64,000 nt of DNA from Pseudoxanthomonas sp. 3HH-4. Lineage in GTDB: Bacteria; Pseudomonadota; Gammaproteobacteria; Xanthomonadales; Xanthomonadaceae. The translations under genes and the position numbers were made by a program. Under the pieces are notes generated by a model. That model had not been told where the DNA came from and did not search any database. It saw only the letters and a list, made by a program, of their open reading frames with translations. Every line of letters starts with the position of its first letter. Position 1 is the first letter of the stretch. The stretch is taken from assembly GCF_006716465.1 (NCBI RefSeq), contig NZ_VFPB01000005.1, forward strand, positions 1-64,000, written 5' to 3'. Shown in pieces: positions 8,105 through 16,991 of the stretch.

Positions 8105-8175
8105 GTAGGGTGGGCTCAAGCCCACCTTCGCACGGTATCCGCCTCCCTCCAACGGTGGGCCAGGGCCCACCCTAC
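8105..8175. repeat. second REP subfamily, inverted pair
   Basis: GTAGGGTGGGCTCAAGCCCACC at 8105-8126 is itself a small hairpin and faces an inverted, slightly different copy ending CCACCCTAC at 8154-8175. It shares the GTAG head with the main REP family but not the body. A related single copy lies at 13997. Confidence 0.75.
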
Positions 8176-8401
8176 GGCACCGGCAACCCCTGCATCGGCT
8201 GACGTGCCCTGCGCTTCGCATGGTGTCGCCTGTGATCAACGACATCCGGGAGGGTGCGGATGACCGGCGTTTCGTCCCATGCCATGCAAGGCTTGTCATG
8301 CCGGGGACGCGCCCCGCGGACATCCCCCACATGGGCCGGATACCATGCGCGTCGCTGCCGACAACGGCTCAATCGTGATCGACGCTGGATGGAGGAAGGG
8401 T

Positions 8402-9577
8402 GTGGAAACAACCAGGATGAGAACAGGGGTGCTTCGCACGGCGTGCGCGCTGGCCGCGATGGCATTGGCGGCCTTGCCGGGCATGGCATCGGCCAACATG
8501 CTGATGCTGCACGCGCAAGGCGATCCCGGAGACAGGGAGCTGTTCTTCACCAACCTCATGATGGCCGACCGCACCCCGATGGACGCAATGCTGGGGTCCA
8601 CGTCGATCCGCGAGATCGAGGTCTTCGGTCTTTACGAAAATGCGGGCAAGCCGGACTGGACCGTGCTGAAGCTGCAGTTCGAATGCCCGGCCGATCCGTT
8701 GCCGTCGGCGAAGCCCAGGCGCGCGACGGGGCTCGCGGTCGCGGCGCCGCTGCGGTGGCGGATGGGCGAGCGCAGTTACCAGTTCACGCGCGACGCGGAC
8801 AACGTGCCGCTGCCGCCCACGCCGTGGCAATCCCTGTCGAACCCCGCCTACAGGAAGGCCGGCGTGCTGGCCTGCAATGAGTTGCTGGCGCGTTCCGCCC
8901 TGCATGCCGCAGGAGGATGGGAGGCGATGGATCCGGTCAAGCTCAATGCGGGCCTGGCGCCGCTCGGGATCGGCGAGGTCATCTCGGTCGCCCAGGCAAC
9001 CAGCATCGTCACCGTGGGGAGCTTCGTCTGGCGGGATATCTGGAAGGCGCAGAAGCCCGCAGGGGCGAGGGACAGGCGGTTGTCCGACGCGGAGATGGCG
9101 AAGAACCGGCGCGAACTGGCGGCGGTGGGCGCGAAGATGGAGACGCTGGACGCGCAAGCGCAGGCGTTCGCGCAACCCATCCTCGACGCGGACCGGGCCG
9201 AGCAGGAGTTCCTCGCGATTGCCAGGAAGGTCCAGGCAGGCAGGAAGGTCACCGAACTGGAGGGGTCGATGCTGATGGTGTGGCTGGGCAAGCCCGAGGC
9301 GCTGGCGCTGGCCCGGCTGGGCGCGAATCCGCAGGTGACGGAAGCCTCCGGGATGCGGTTCATCAGTTACAGCGACCAGGCGGATACCCGGTCGGCGGTG
9401 GTGAGCGCGGCATCGGGTCGTGTGCTGTCGCAATCCGGCGCCTACACCTCGTGCGATGTCAGCTTCGTGACCGTCCCCGACAAGACCCAGGCGTGGCGTG
9501 TCGCGGACATCCGCATCCGTTCCGAAGGACCGGCGGGCGGCATGTGCCGGGCCCTCCTCAATACCCCGGAGAACTGA
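8402..9577 (+). CDS. exported hypothetical protein, 391 aa
   Basis: A Sec signal peptide (RTACALAAMALAALPGMASA) is followed by about 360 residues of unknown family. The GTG at 8402 is chosen because GGAGG lies six bases before it; an ATG at 8417 is also possible. A hydrophobic stretch around VISVAQATSIVTVGSFVW may be buried or a membrane contact, and the region after it is a helical segment rich in Ala, Gln and Arg. Cysteines are sparse and could form a disulfide between the N- and C-terminal parts. It is convergent with the response regulator gene, with only 18 bases between stops. Confidence 0.8.
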   Translation: METTRMRTGVLRTACALAAMALAALPGMASANMLMLHAQGDPGDRELFFTNLMMADRTPMDAMLGSTSIREIEVFGLYENAGKPDWTVLKLQFECPADPLPSAKPRRATGLAVAAPLRWRMGERSYQFTRDADNVPLPPTPWQSLSNPAYRKAGVLACNELLARSALHAAGGWEAMDPVKLNAGLAPLGIGEVISVAQATSIVTVGSFVWRDIWKAQKPAGARDRRLSDAEMAKNRRELAAVGAKMETLDAQAQAFAQPILDADRAEQEFLAIARKVQAGRKVTELEGSMLMVWLGKPEALALARLGANPQVTEASGMRFISYSDQADTRSAVVSAASGRVLSQSGAYTSCDVSFVTVPDKTQAWRVADIRIRSEGPAGGMCRALLNTPEN

Positions 9578-9595
9578 CGGACACGTCTGACGACC

Positions 9596-10336
9596 TCAGG
9601 CCGATGCGGATGCGGACGGCGGGGTCGCCAGGAGCCGCTGGACATCGTCCCGATAGCGGCGTCCGGTCACGATCACCCGTCCGCAGTCCAGCGTCAGGCG
9701 GTAGCGGCCGGAGCCCAGGGTCAGGATTTCCGTGACGGCGGCGATGCGGACCACCGAGGACCGGTGTGCGCGCAGGAATGCGGTGGCATCGAGTTCCTTG
9801 ATGAACTCCCCCAGCGGACGCCGGTACGTGAACGTGCCCCGTTTCGTTTCGATGTCCAGGTAGTTGCCCTGCGCGCGCACGACCTGGATATCCGCCTCGT
9901 CCACGCGCATGATGCGGCGGCCCAGCTGCAGCGACAGCTGGCGCCCGCTGGCCGGCAGCATGCGCGGCGGCGTGTCGGGCAGCGACACTAGGCGCGATAC
10001 GGTTTCCCGCAGCCGCTCCGCCGAGACCGGCTTGAGCAGGTAATCGACCGCCCTGTCCTCGAATGCCCGTACACCGTGCTGGTCGTAGGCGCTGACGAAC
10101 ACCACCCTGGGTGGCGGGCCGTTCCACCGGCGCAGCGCGGTGAACCCGTTGCCGCCCGGCAGCTCGATGTCGAGGAAGAGCACGTCCACCTGCGTGCGCC
10201 GCGCCAGGCGCATGAGTTCATCCACATCGGTGCACTCGGCCACCACCTGGATGACCGTGCCGGCGACCTTGCCCAACAGGCGTCGCAATCGCTGCCGTGC
10301 CAGCGGTTCGTCGTCGACGATGACGGCCGTCAGCAC
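9596..10336 (-). CDS. LytTR-family response regulator
   Basis: The 246-residue protein has a receiver domain (VDDE at 7-10; phosphoacceptor Asp56 in LFLDIELPGG; Lys in YLLKP) and a C-terminal LytTR DNA-binding domain (RAQGNYLDIETKRGTFTYRR ... FLRAHRSSVV). Such regulators bind direct repeats upstream of target promoters. It starts at a GTG that overlaps the histidine-kinase stop by seven bases, with GAGGGA as ribosome site, so the two genes are translationally coupled. The target genes are unknown. It corresponds to the AlgR/YehT type of two-component partner. Confidence 0.93.
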   Translation of the reverse strand: MLTAVIVDDEPLARQRLRRLLGKVAGTVIQVVAECTDVDELMRLARRTQVDVLFLDIELPGGNGFTALRRWNGPPPRVVFVSAYDQHGVRAFEDRAVDYLLKPVSAERLRETVSRLVSLPDTPPRMLPASGRQLSLQLGRRIMRVDEADIQVVRAQGNYLDIETKRGTFTYRRPLGEFIKELDATAFLRAHRSSVVRIAAVTEILTLGSGRYRLTLDCGRVIVTGRRYRDDVQRLLATPPSASASA

Positions 10337-11484
10337 GCGGCTTCCCTCGCGGCAGGGGCGTCGTGCAGCGGAAGGGGAGCGGGCACTGGCACCTGCAACT
10401 CGACCCGGTAGACGTCCGGGTCGCTTTCGCTGCGGTGCAGCTGGCCGCGTTCGCCGTAGAGCAGGCGCAACCGTTCTTCCACCGCGCGTTGCCCCATGCC
10501 ATTGCCGTCCTTGCGCGCGCCTTCGATGGCGCGCGAGTTCTCCACCGACAGGTGCAGCGTCTGTCCCGCCTGCCAAGCGGCCACGGTCACCCAGCCCGGG
10601 GCGCGCGATCGCGCGATCGCATGGACGATGGCGTTCTCCACCAGCGGCTGCAGGGACAGCGTGGGAACCGGGATATCCAGACACGCGTCGTCCACACGCA
10701 CGCTGGCGTTGACCCGTTGGCCCAGCCGGATCTGTTCGATCATCAGGTAGTTGCGGACGTGTTTCAGCTCGTCGCGCAGTGGCCGTTCCTGCAAGGTGTC
10801 GGCACGCAGCCCGTCGCGCAGCATCTCGCAGATGGCGACCAGCATGCGGTCGGCCTGGTCCACGTCGGTCTGCATCAGCTCGGCCACCGAGTTGAGCGCG
10901 TTGAACAGGAAGTGCGGGTTCAGCTGTGCACGCACCGCCTCCAGCCTCGCCAGCGCCAGGCTTTTCTCGAGGGCCGTCACCCGGTGGTCGCGGTCTTCGG
11001 TGTGTTCGAAATAGACGAGGCCGTGGACCATGGCCACCACCATGATGCCGAGGATCAGGTTGTTGCTGACGCTGGTGCCCAGCAGGTCGAGCATGGGCGG
11101 TAGCGCCGGATACCAAGCGAAAAGAGGATTGGACAGCCAGGCGTACACCGCCTTTGCCACGATGAAGCCGGCCACCAGGCCTGCGTTGATCGCGACGTTC
11201 CTTCCGAGGTGCCGGCCACCCAATGGGAAGCGCGACACCACCAGGTACGCCACCACGGTCATCGGTACCCAGGCCCACGTGCTGCCGACGGCGTACGTCA
11301 GCGCGCCTGTCCAGCCGTACACCTCGCCGTCGGCGGACCGCATGTCGACCAACTGGCGGGCCAGCATCAGTCCGTACAGCGCCCACCACCCGGTAACGAC
11401 CGCGACCAGCACGGCGAAGCGCACGCGCCCGCGGCGCGGTGTCGCGTGCGTGCGCGGAAAGGCGATGTCAGCGTGGTCGTGCAT
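10330..11484 (-). CDS. membrane sensor histidine kinase, LytS/YehU type
   Basis: The 384-residue protein has four predicted membrane helices (about 22-42, 60-84, 98-118 and 140-158), a short coiled linker, the His_kinase (PF06580) phosphorylation motif LNPHFLFNALNS with His191, and an ATP-binding region with LQPLVENAIVHA. There is no periplasmic sensor domain of size, so it probably senses something within or at the membrane. The start at 11484 gives a short Arg-rich cytoplasmic N-terminus; longer in-frame starts exist but have no better ribosome site. It forms an operon with the LytTR regulator. Confidence 0.92.
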   Translation of the reverse strand: MHDHADIAFPRTHATPRRGRVRFAVLVAVVTGWWALYGLMLARQLVDMRSADGEVYGWTGALTYAVGSTWAWVPMTVVAYLVVSRFPLGGRHLGRNVAINAGLVAGFIVAKAVYAWLSNPLFAWYPALPPMLDLLGTSVSNNLILGIMVVAMVHGLVYFEHTEDRDHRVTALEKSLALARLEAVRAQLNPHFLFNALNSVAELMQTDVDQADRMLVAICEMLRDGLRADTLQERPLRDELKHVRNYLMIEQIRLGQRVNASVRVDDACLDIPVPTLSLQPLVENAIVHAIARSRAPGWVTVAAWQAGQTLHLSVENSRAIEGARKDGNGMGQRAVEERLRLLYGERGQLHRSESDPDVYRVELQVPVPAPLPLHDAPAAREAAC

Positions 11485-11674
11485 GGCGTGCGTCAGTCCC
11501 CGGCCTTCCGACAGGCCGCCGGCATTGTGCGGGACAGGGCAGCCGCGCGCATCGGCGGCGCGGGCGGCCGATGCCGTGTGGCGAATTGCTTCCGGCGATG
11601 GGGCGAAGGTCAGGCCGCGACGCTGCGCTTGCACGGCGGTGTCGATGTGCGGGCGGTGCGCGGCGCGAGGGGGC

Positions 11675-11965
11675 TCAGCGCGGGTTGCAGACGGGCGGGT
11701 TGGTCATGCCGAACGAGAACAGGTTGCCGCCATTGACGGTGCAGGCATAGGTCTTGCCGTTGCTGGCCTTGAGGGTGACGTAGGTGTTGACGCCTTCGGT
11801 GCGGCGTTCGACCAAGGTCAGCTCCGAAGGCGACAGACCCAGCACGCCGCCGGTTTCGGACAGGATGCGCTCGTCGGACAGGGTGTTGGTCTTGGTGGCC
11901 ACGGCCGAGCAGCCGGCGAGCGAGGTGACCACCAGCGCGCTGATGAGGAAGTGCTGGGTATTCAT
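11675..11965 (-). CDS. small lipoprotein, 96 aa
   Basis: It begins with a lipoprotein signal (FLISALVVTSLAGC, Cys about 19) and continues for about 75 residues containing KTNTLSDERILSETGGVLGL and YVTLKASNGKTYACTVNGG. The two later cysteines could form a disulfide. Family not recognised; similar short lipoproteins occur in xanthomonads. It lies between the two-component pair and the aminopeptidase gene, same strand, but each is separated by about 190 bases. Confidence 0.8.
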   Translation of the reverse strand: MNTQHFLISALVVTSLAGCSAVATKTNTLSDERILSETGGVLGLSPSELTLVERRTEGVNTYVTLKASNGKTYACTVNGGNLFSFGMTNPPVCNPR

Positions 11966-12156
11966 CCGGGTTCCTATGAAGAGGCGGGTGCCTGCGGTCC
12001 GCCGTGCGAGGGTGGCCGAAGGCGTGACGCCATCATCGGACCCGGCTTCGGACCGGCTCAACCAGCCGGTGACGAGCCGCACCGGCGCGGTGATCAACGA
12101 CACCGGCACTCGCGGCAACTGCCGCTGCCACCGTCCTCATCCCGCCGTGCACGGGT

Positions 12157-13602
12157 TCACTGCGCCGGCAACACCTGCGCCGGCCCGCCTGTGACCTTTC
12201 CGCGCGTCTTGGCGGTTTCGCCCAGGTAGGCCAGGGCGAACTGGGTGAACTTGACGCTGTGCTGCGCCGATTCGCCCATCGTCGCCAGCGTGTCGTAGGG
12301 CGTGTGGATGTAGGGGAAGCTGCCCCCCGGATCGCCGGCCTCGAACATCATCGCGGCGGGATAGCCTGCGTTGGTCCACGACGCATGGTCGGAACACGCG
12401 TAACCACACGCGACGCTGCCGCGCGTCAGGCCCATCGGCGCCAGGTAGGTGTCGAACAGCGTGATGAAGAAGTTCTTCAGATTCGTGTTGGAGTAATCGC
12501 TGATCAGCTTCATGTCCGTGACCGCGCCGGACTTGTAGTTGGTCATGTCCACCTGCAGCACACTGACCACGTTGACGCCGCTGGCGCGGAACGACTGCGC
12601 GATGGCGTTGGAGCCGCGCAGGCCGACTTCCTCCGCGGCATAGCCCATGAACTTCACCGTGCGCCGCGGCTGCCAGCCGTCGGCCAGTGCGATGCGCAGC
12701 GTCTCGGTGAGCGTGGCGATGCCCGACGCATCATCGTCGGCGCCGGGCGCGTGCTGGTTGGGATCGTAGGGGTTGCTGCCGTTGATCGAATCCAGGTGCG
12801 CGCCCAGCACCACGACGTCGTTGGGCAGGTCCCAGCCCCGGATGGTGAGGATGACGGAGGGCTGCGTGGCGCAGTTCGTGCAGGCGGTGAACAACTCGGT
12901 GGTGACATCGCTGCGGCCCGCAGCGAGCGATTGCCAGTGGTCCCGGATCCATTCGGCCGATGTCTTGCCGTGGCTGCTGGCGAAGTAGCGGTTGCGATAG
13001 CTGGAGAGGTGGTTGATGGTGTCGTAGAGGCGCTGTTCCTGCACCTGCGGCAACCAGCGGCTCACGGTGGCCTGGTTGTCGAGCGTGTAGCCGGCGAGCA
13101 GCGATTTCGTCATCGCCTGCTTCGCGCGGTCCGCACTGACGAAGGCCTCGGCCTGCGCGCGGCTGGGGAATGCGAAATAGCCGCCGCACCGGCGCTCGTT
13201 GACATGCACGTAGTGGCTGATCTCGCCCAGGCGATCGGCCCGGGTTTCGGAAATCAGCACGGGGGCGCCGGTGCTGTCGCGCCGCGCGACCGGGGCACGG
13301 GTCAGGCCGCGGATCCCCTGCCAGGTCTCGCGGGAGGTCACGATGTACACCGGTGCGAACGGGTCGGTCTGCCGCGGCGCCGTGGCTGCTGCGGTTTCCT
13401 CCCTGTCTGCCCGCACTGGACGCGGGGGTGACGTTTCCGCCAGCCGTGCAACGTGCGGCGTGCTCACCCGGGTTGCGGGGGATGCGGCATCTGCGCGCAC
13501 GCCGGGTGTCTGCACCGCCTGCAGGGTGTCCGATCGCAGCAAGAAAAAGCTGATCAGCAGGGAGAGCAGCAGCGTCATCGGACTCGACAAGAACAGTTTC
13601 AT
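12157..13602 (-). CDS. exported M28-family zinc aminopeptidase
   Basis: The 481-residue precursor has an N-terminal signal or anchor (LLLSLLISFFLL), a Pro/Thr/Ala-rich linker, and an M28 catalytic domain: GAHLDS (first Zn ligand His), GADDDASGIA (bridging Asp), AAEEVGLRGS (general base and ligand Glu), DMTNYKS (Asp ligand) and SDHASW...YIHTPYDT (final His). This is the Vibrio/Aeromonas leucyl-aminopeptidase type. CGYACSDH holds the disulfide seen in those enzymes. It removes N-terminal residues from peptides outside the cytoplasm, a likely nutritional role. Confidence 0.92.
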   Translation of the reverse strand: MKLFLSSPMTLLLSLLISFFLLRSDTLQAVQTPGVRADAASPATRVSTPHVARLAETSPPRPVRADREETAAATAPRQTDPFAPVYIVTSRETWQGIRGLTRAPVARRDSTGAPVLISETRADRLGEISHYVHVNERRCGGYFAFPSRAQAEAFVSADRAKQAMTKSLLAGYTLDNQATVSRWLPQVQEQRLYDTINHLSSYRNRYFASSHGKTSAEWIRDHWQSLAAGRSDVTTELFTACTNCATQPSVILTIRGWDLPNDVVVLGAHLDSINGSNPYDPNQHAPGADDDASGIATLTETLRIALADGWQPRRTVKFMGYAAEEVGLRGSNAIAQSFRASGVNVVSVLQVDMTNYKSGAVTDMKLISDYSNTNLKNFFITLFDTYLAPMGLTRGSVACGYACSDHASWTNAGYPAAMMFEAGDPGGSFPYIHTPYDTLATMGESAQHSVKFTQFALAYLGETAKTRGKVTGGPAQVLPAQ

Positions 13603-13802
13603 CGTGGCATCCCCCCGGATGGTGGCCTGCAGCGTTACGGGTGCAACGCTACCACTTCCACGGCCGGCCCACGCTGGCGAAACCCGTCATCCGATTCCCC
13701 GTTTCGTCGGGCCTCCGGCGGACTGGTCGCGCGCGTGTTGCACATGACCCGGCGTGCGCATGACCCTGCTCCTCCGTCATCAGGCCGCAACGGCGCCATC
13801 GC

Positions 13803-14000
13803 ATGAAGAACCTGCGCTCCACCCTGTCCCTCATCGGCGGAGCGGTGCTCGCCGCCGCCAGTCTTTACGATGCCTCCCTGCCCACGCGCGCGCTGGGACT
13901 CCCCCTGGAGGGAGGCGAAGCCGTCATCGCCGCGACCCTCCTGTCGTTCGCCGCGGTCCTGTTCTGGTCCGGCTTCCGCGGCATCCGCAGGCCGGTGTAG
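13803..14000 (+). CDS. small membrane protein, 65 aa
   Basis: Two hydrophobic helices (about 8-24 and 40-58) joined by a polar loop make a plausible small inner-membrane protein. Its TAG stop is the GTAG head of a REP-like hairpin at 13997, suggesting the gene was truncated or that the repeat provides the stop. No strong ribosome site was seen. No family is recognised. Confidence 0.5.
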   Translation: MKNLRSTLSLIGGAVLAAASLYDASLPTRALGLPLEGGEAVIAATLLSFAAVLFWSGFRGIRRPV

Positions 14001-14021
14001 GGCGGGCTCAAGCCCGCCTGC
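13997..14021 (+). repeat. REP-like hairpin (GTAGGGCGGGCTC type)
   Basis: GTAGGGCGGGCTCAAGCCCG, followed by CCTGC, is a compact hairpin related to the pair at 8105-8175. Confidence 0.7.
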
Positions 14022-14173
14022 AGGGATGCGCCGACACCGGGGATGCTTCGAGCGAGACGGCCCGACCGATGGATGACCTTGTGTGCATGGTCATGGCGTT
14101 GACATGGATGAGCGCGAACATGGCCATTGCCCGGGTCGCGTCCCTCCTTCGCCACGGTCACGTGAGGAACTCC

Positions 14174-15664
14174 ATGATCGACAATCCATTCGACGCGTTC
14201 GTTGGCTCCAGGAAGCCCGTGCCGATGTACGACGCAGCCGAGGAAGGGAAGGCCTTCGCGTACCTGCTGTGGGGCGACGGGGTGAAATTCGAAGGCGCGC
14301 CGGGCACCGGCAGCCGGCGCAAGGTCACCGTGCGCGGCAGGACGGGATGGGTGCTGGCGTCCGCACTCGATGGAACATCGCTGCTGGAGTTCTACTTCAT
14401 CGACGTGGGGCAGGGCGATGGCGTGCTGGTGAAGACTCCCTCCTTCCAGCACATCCTCATCGACGGGGGATTTCCGCGCGACAAGCAGCCCAGCGGAAAA
14501 TCGGCGGCGGATTTCATCGACTGGAAGTTCGTGAAGGACTACGGATTGTCGAGCGTGGAACTGGACGCCCTGATCTCGTCGCACAACGACGAGGACCACT
14601 ACGGCGGCCTTTCCGATCTGCTGGGCGTCGACGTGACCGAGGAACTGGATGCGGACGCCATCCACGTCGACCGCTTCTATCACGCCGGTGTTTCATGGTG
14701 GACGGTGGGCGGGAAGCGGTCGCTCGGCGAAGTGGTGGAGCATGATGGCGAGCGCTACCTGGTCGACCTGCTGGATGACCGCGATTCCGCGCTGCAGGGC
14801 CTGGATGCCGCAAGCACCCGGCCGTTGCAGGGCGAGTGGGCGAAGTTCATCCGGCGCGTGGCCGATACCACCACCGCGGATGGCGGCCATTGCGAATTCG
14901 CCAGGCTCAGCGACGAGACGCCCTGGCTCCCCGGCTTCGATCCCGATGCCAGCGACGTGTCCATCCGCGTGCTGGCGCCCATCGAGGCCGAGGTGCAGGG
15001 ACGCGCGGCGCTGCGCAACCTCGGCCGGAGCGAGCTGAACACCAACGGCCACAGCATCCTGCTGCGGGTCGATTACGGGCGCACGCGCACCCTGTTGACG
15101 GGCGATCTAAACAAGGGCGCGCAGCAGGACATCCTGCATGCGATGGCCGGCAGCCTGCTGGAACTGCAGTGCGACGTGGCCAAGGCCTGCCACCATGGAA
15201 GCGCGGATGTATCGCTGGCCTTCCTCCAGGCGATGGCGCCCTCGGCGACCATCATTTCGTCAGGAGACGCGGAGGGGCACGATCACCCGCGGCCGGCCAT
15301 CGTGGCCGCCAGCGGCGCGACCGGCCATCTGACGGTGGTCAAGGACGAGATCGTGACGCCGCTGGTGTACTCCACCGAGCTCGCCCGCTCCTACGCGGTC
15401 GGCAAGCTGGACAGGATCGAGGTGCCCGGCGGTGCGGCCGTCGAGGGCGACGATCTTGCCCGCACCACGCTGCATTACCGCACCACCAAGGCGGGCGATC
15501 TGCGTCCGAAGAAGGGGTCGCGCAAGGCGCGGGGGGCCTACGTGGTGTCGGGCCTGGTCTACGGTCTGGTCAACGTGCGCACGGATGGCGAGACCCTGCT
15601 GGCCGCGACGCTGGACGAGAAGAACGCGGAGTGGAGCGTCAGGACGTTTCCGGCGCGTTTCTGA
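14174..15664 (+). CDS. ComEC/Rec2-like metallo-beta-lactamase-fold protein with N-terminal SH3-like domain
   Basis: The 496-residue soluble protein starts with a bacterial SH3-like stretch (about 15-70, ending GRTGWVLASAL) and then the MBL core of the ComEC type: EFYFIDVGQGDGVLVKTP (72-89), ILIDGG, SSHNDEDHYGG (His137, Asp139, Asp141, His142), LLTGDL and CHHGSADVS. It lacks the membrane channel part of ComEC, so it is a free-standing nuclease or hydrolase candidate. A TGAGG site six bases before the ATG fixes the start. Stand-alone proteins of this kind appear in variable genome regions and some are suspected defence or DNA-processing factors, but nothing here proves it. Confidence 0.87.
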   Translation: MIDNPFDAFVGSRKPVPMYDAAEEGKAFAYLLWGDGVKFEGAPGTGSRRKVTVRGRTGWVLASALDGTSLLEFYFIDVGQGDGVLVKTPSFQHILIDGGFPRDKQPSGKSAADFIDWKFVKDYGLSSVELDALISSHNDEDHYGGLSDLLGVDVTEELDADAIHVDRFYHAGVSWWTVGGKRSLGEVVEHDGERYLVDLLDDRDSALQGLDAASTRPLQGEWAKFIRRVADTTTADGGHCEFARLSDETPWLPGFDPDASDVSIRVLAPIEAEVQGRAALRNLGRSELNTNGHSILLRVDYGRTRTLLTGDLNKGAQQDILHAMAGSLLELQCDVAKACHHGSADVSLAFLQAMAPSATIISSGDAEGHDHPRPAIVAASGATGHLTVVKDEIVTPLVYSTELARSYAVGKLDRIEVPGGAAVEGDDLARTTLHYRTTKAGDLRPKKGSRKARGAYVVSGLVYGLVNVRTDGETLLAATLDEKNAEWSVRTFPARF

Positions 15665-15703
15665 CGGTTTCCATCGCCCCGGGTGTTCCGCCAGCGGCAC
15701 CGG

Positions 15704-16738
15704 TCAACCGACGCCCGTCAGCGCATGCGTCACCGCGGCCGCATCGAGGCCGCGGAACCGGCCGGGGCGTGTACCTGACCATAGCGGCGAGAAGTCATCC
15801 AGCCCGCGCGCTTCCGCCGCCGCGCGCAGGGGGGCGAGGGTCTGCGATGCCCAGGGGAAGGCGGGTGGCAGCGTGGAGATCGCGCCGAGGTCGCGCATCA
15901 GGCGATTGACCAGGCCGCGCGCGGGGCGGCCGCTGAACAGGTTGGTGATCGCGCTGTCGCGATCCCCCTGCTGGAGCGCGGCGCGATGCACGGCCGACGT
16001 GGTGGCTTCCGGGCACAACAGATAGGCGGTACCGGCCTGCACCGCGCTGGCGCCTGCCGCCAGCAACCGCTGCACATCGGCACGGTCGCCGACGCCGCCT
16101 GCCGCGATGACCGGCACCGTCAGCACCTTCGACAGCGCGGTGACGAGGTCGAGGGTGGTCGGTTGCGCGGTGAGGTCGTCGGCAAGGAAATGCCCGCGAT
16201 GGCCGCCCGCTTCGATCCCCTGCGCGATCACCAGGTCGACACCGCGCTGCTGCAGCCAGTGTCCTTCCTCCACCGTGGTGGCGGACGCCATCACCCGCGC
16301 GCCCCACGCCTTCATGCGCGCCAGCAGGGCGGTATCGGGCAGGCCGAAGTGGAAGCTGAGGACCTTCGGTTGGAACGGTTCCAGCAGATCCACGGTAGCC
16401 GCATCGATGGGCCGGCGTGCACCGGCCGTGGAAGACGGGGGAGGTTCAACGCCGAACGCATGGAAGTACGGCGCGAGCGCGTTCCGCCATTGCTGCTCAT
16501 CCGCCGGATCGGGATCCGCCATCGCGTGGCAGAAGAAGTTGAGATTGATGGGACGTTCCAGCGTGGCAAACGTCCGCAATGCCGCTTCCAGCTGCGTGGC
16601 GCTGAGCAGCGCGCATGGCAGCGAACCGAGGCCGCCCGCGTCGGCCACGGCCAGTGCGAGCGCTTCATCCTGCACGCCCGCCATGGGCGCCTGGATGAGC
16701 GGAAGGTCGATGCCCGGCAGGGACGGGATGAGAGCCAT
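15704..16738 (-). CDS. nitronate monooxygenase (2-nitropropane dioxygenase family)
   Basis: The 344-residue FMN enzyme opens with LPLIQAPMAGVQDEALA and has the nitronate monooxygenase hallmarks: VDLVIAQGIEAGGHRG (flavin-binding Gly-rich loop, catalytic His region) and AAGGVGDRADVQRLLAAGAS with AGTAYL, which hold the FMN phosphate. The class oxidises toxic alkyl nitronates such as propionate 3-nitronate, using O2. The ATG at 16738 gives family length; upstream in-frame starts would add a Cys/Arg-rich tract without homology. It is convergent with the MBL gene, 39 bases apart. Confidence 0.93.
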   Translation of the reverse strand: MALIPSLPGIDLPLIQAPMAGVQDEALALAVADAGGLGSLPCALLSATQLEAALRTFATLERPINLNFFCHAMADPDPADEQQWRNALAPYFHAFGVEPPPSSTAGARRPIDAATVDLLEPFQPKVLSFHFGLPDTALLARMKAWGARVMASATTVEEGHWLQQRGVDLVIAQGIEAGGHRGHFLADDLTAQPTTLDLVTALSKVLTVPVIAAGGVGDRADVQRLLAAGASAVQAGTAYLLCPEATTSAVHRAALQQGDRDSAITNLFSGRPARGLVNRLMRDLGAISTLPPAFPWASQTLAPLRAAAEARGLDDFSPLWSGTRPGRFRGLDAAAVTHALTGVG

Positions 16739-16991
16739 GGCGAAATTCCGGCGACGTGCGGTGGGTAGCTTACGCTTGCGCCGGCATGTGGACGAACGGT
16801 CCCTCCGCTTGATGCATGCATACCTCATGCGGTGTTGGCAGCAGGCAGCGAAAGGCTGCGGCGAGCGCATCGCGCAACCTCCGGCATCACTGCTATCGTG
16901 GCATCCGCCCGTGCAGACAGGGGAATGCCATGGCAGGGGCGCCATGCTCATCCACTCGACCCATATCTGCCGTGCAGGAACGCATCGACGC

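Noticed and set aside
8369..9433. 354-codon minus-strand ORF opposite the exported protein gene
   Set aside because: Repetitive Arg/His composition; the plus frame has a signal peptide and ribosome site.
13754..14173. Longer N-terminal extension of the MBL gene
   Set aside because: Codons before 14174 lack the domain pattern and overlap a small ORF and a REP hairpin; the ATG at 14174 has a ribosome site.
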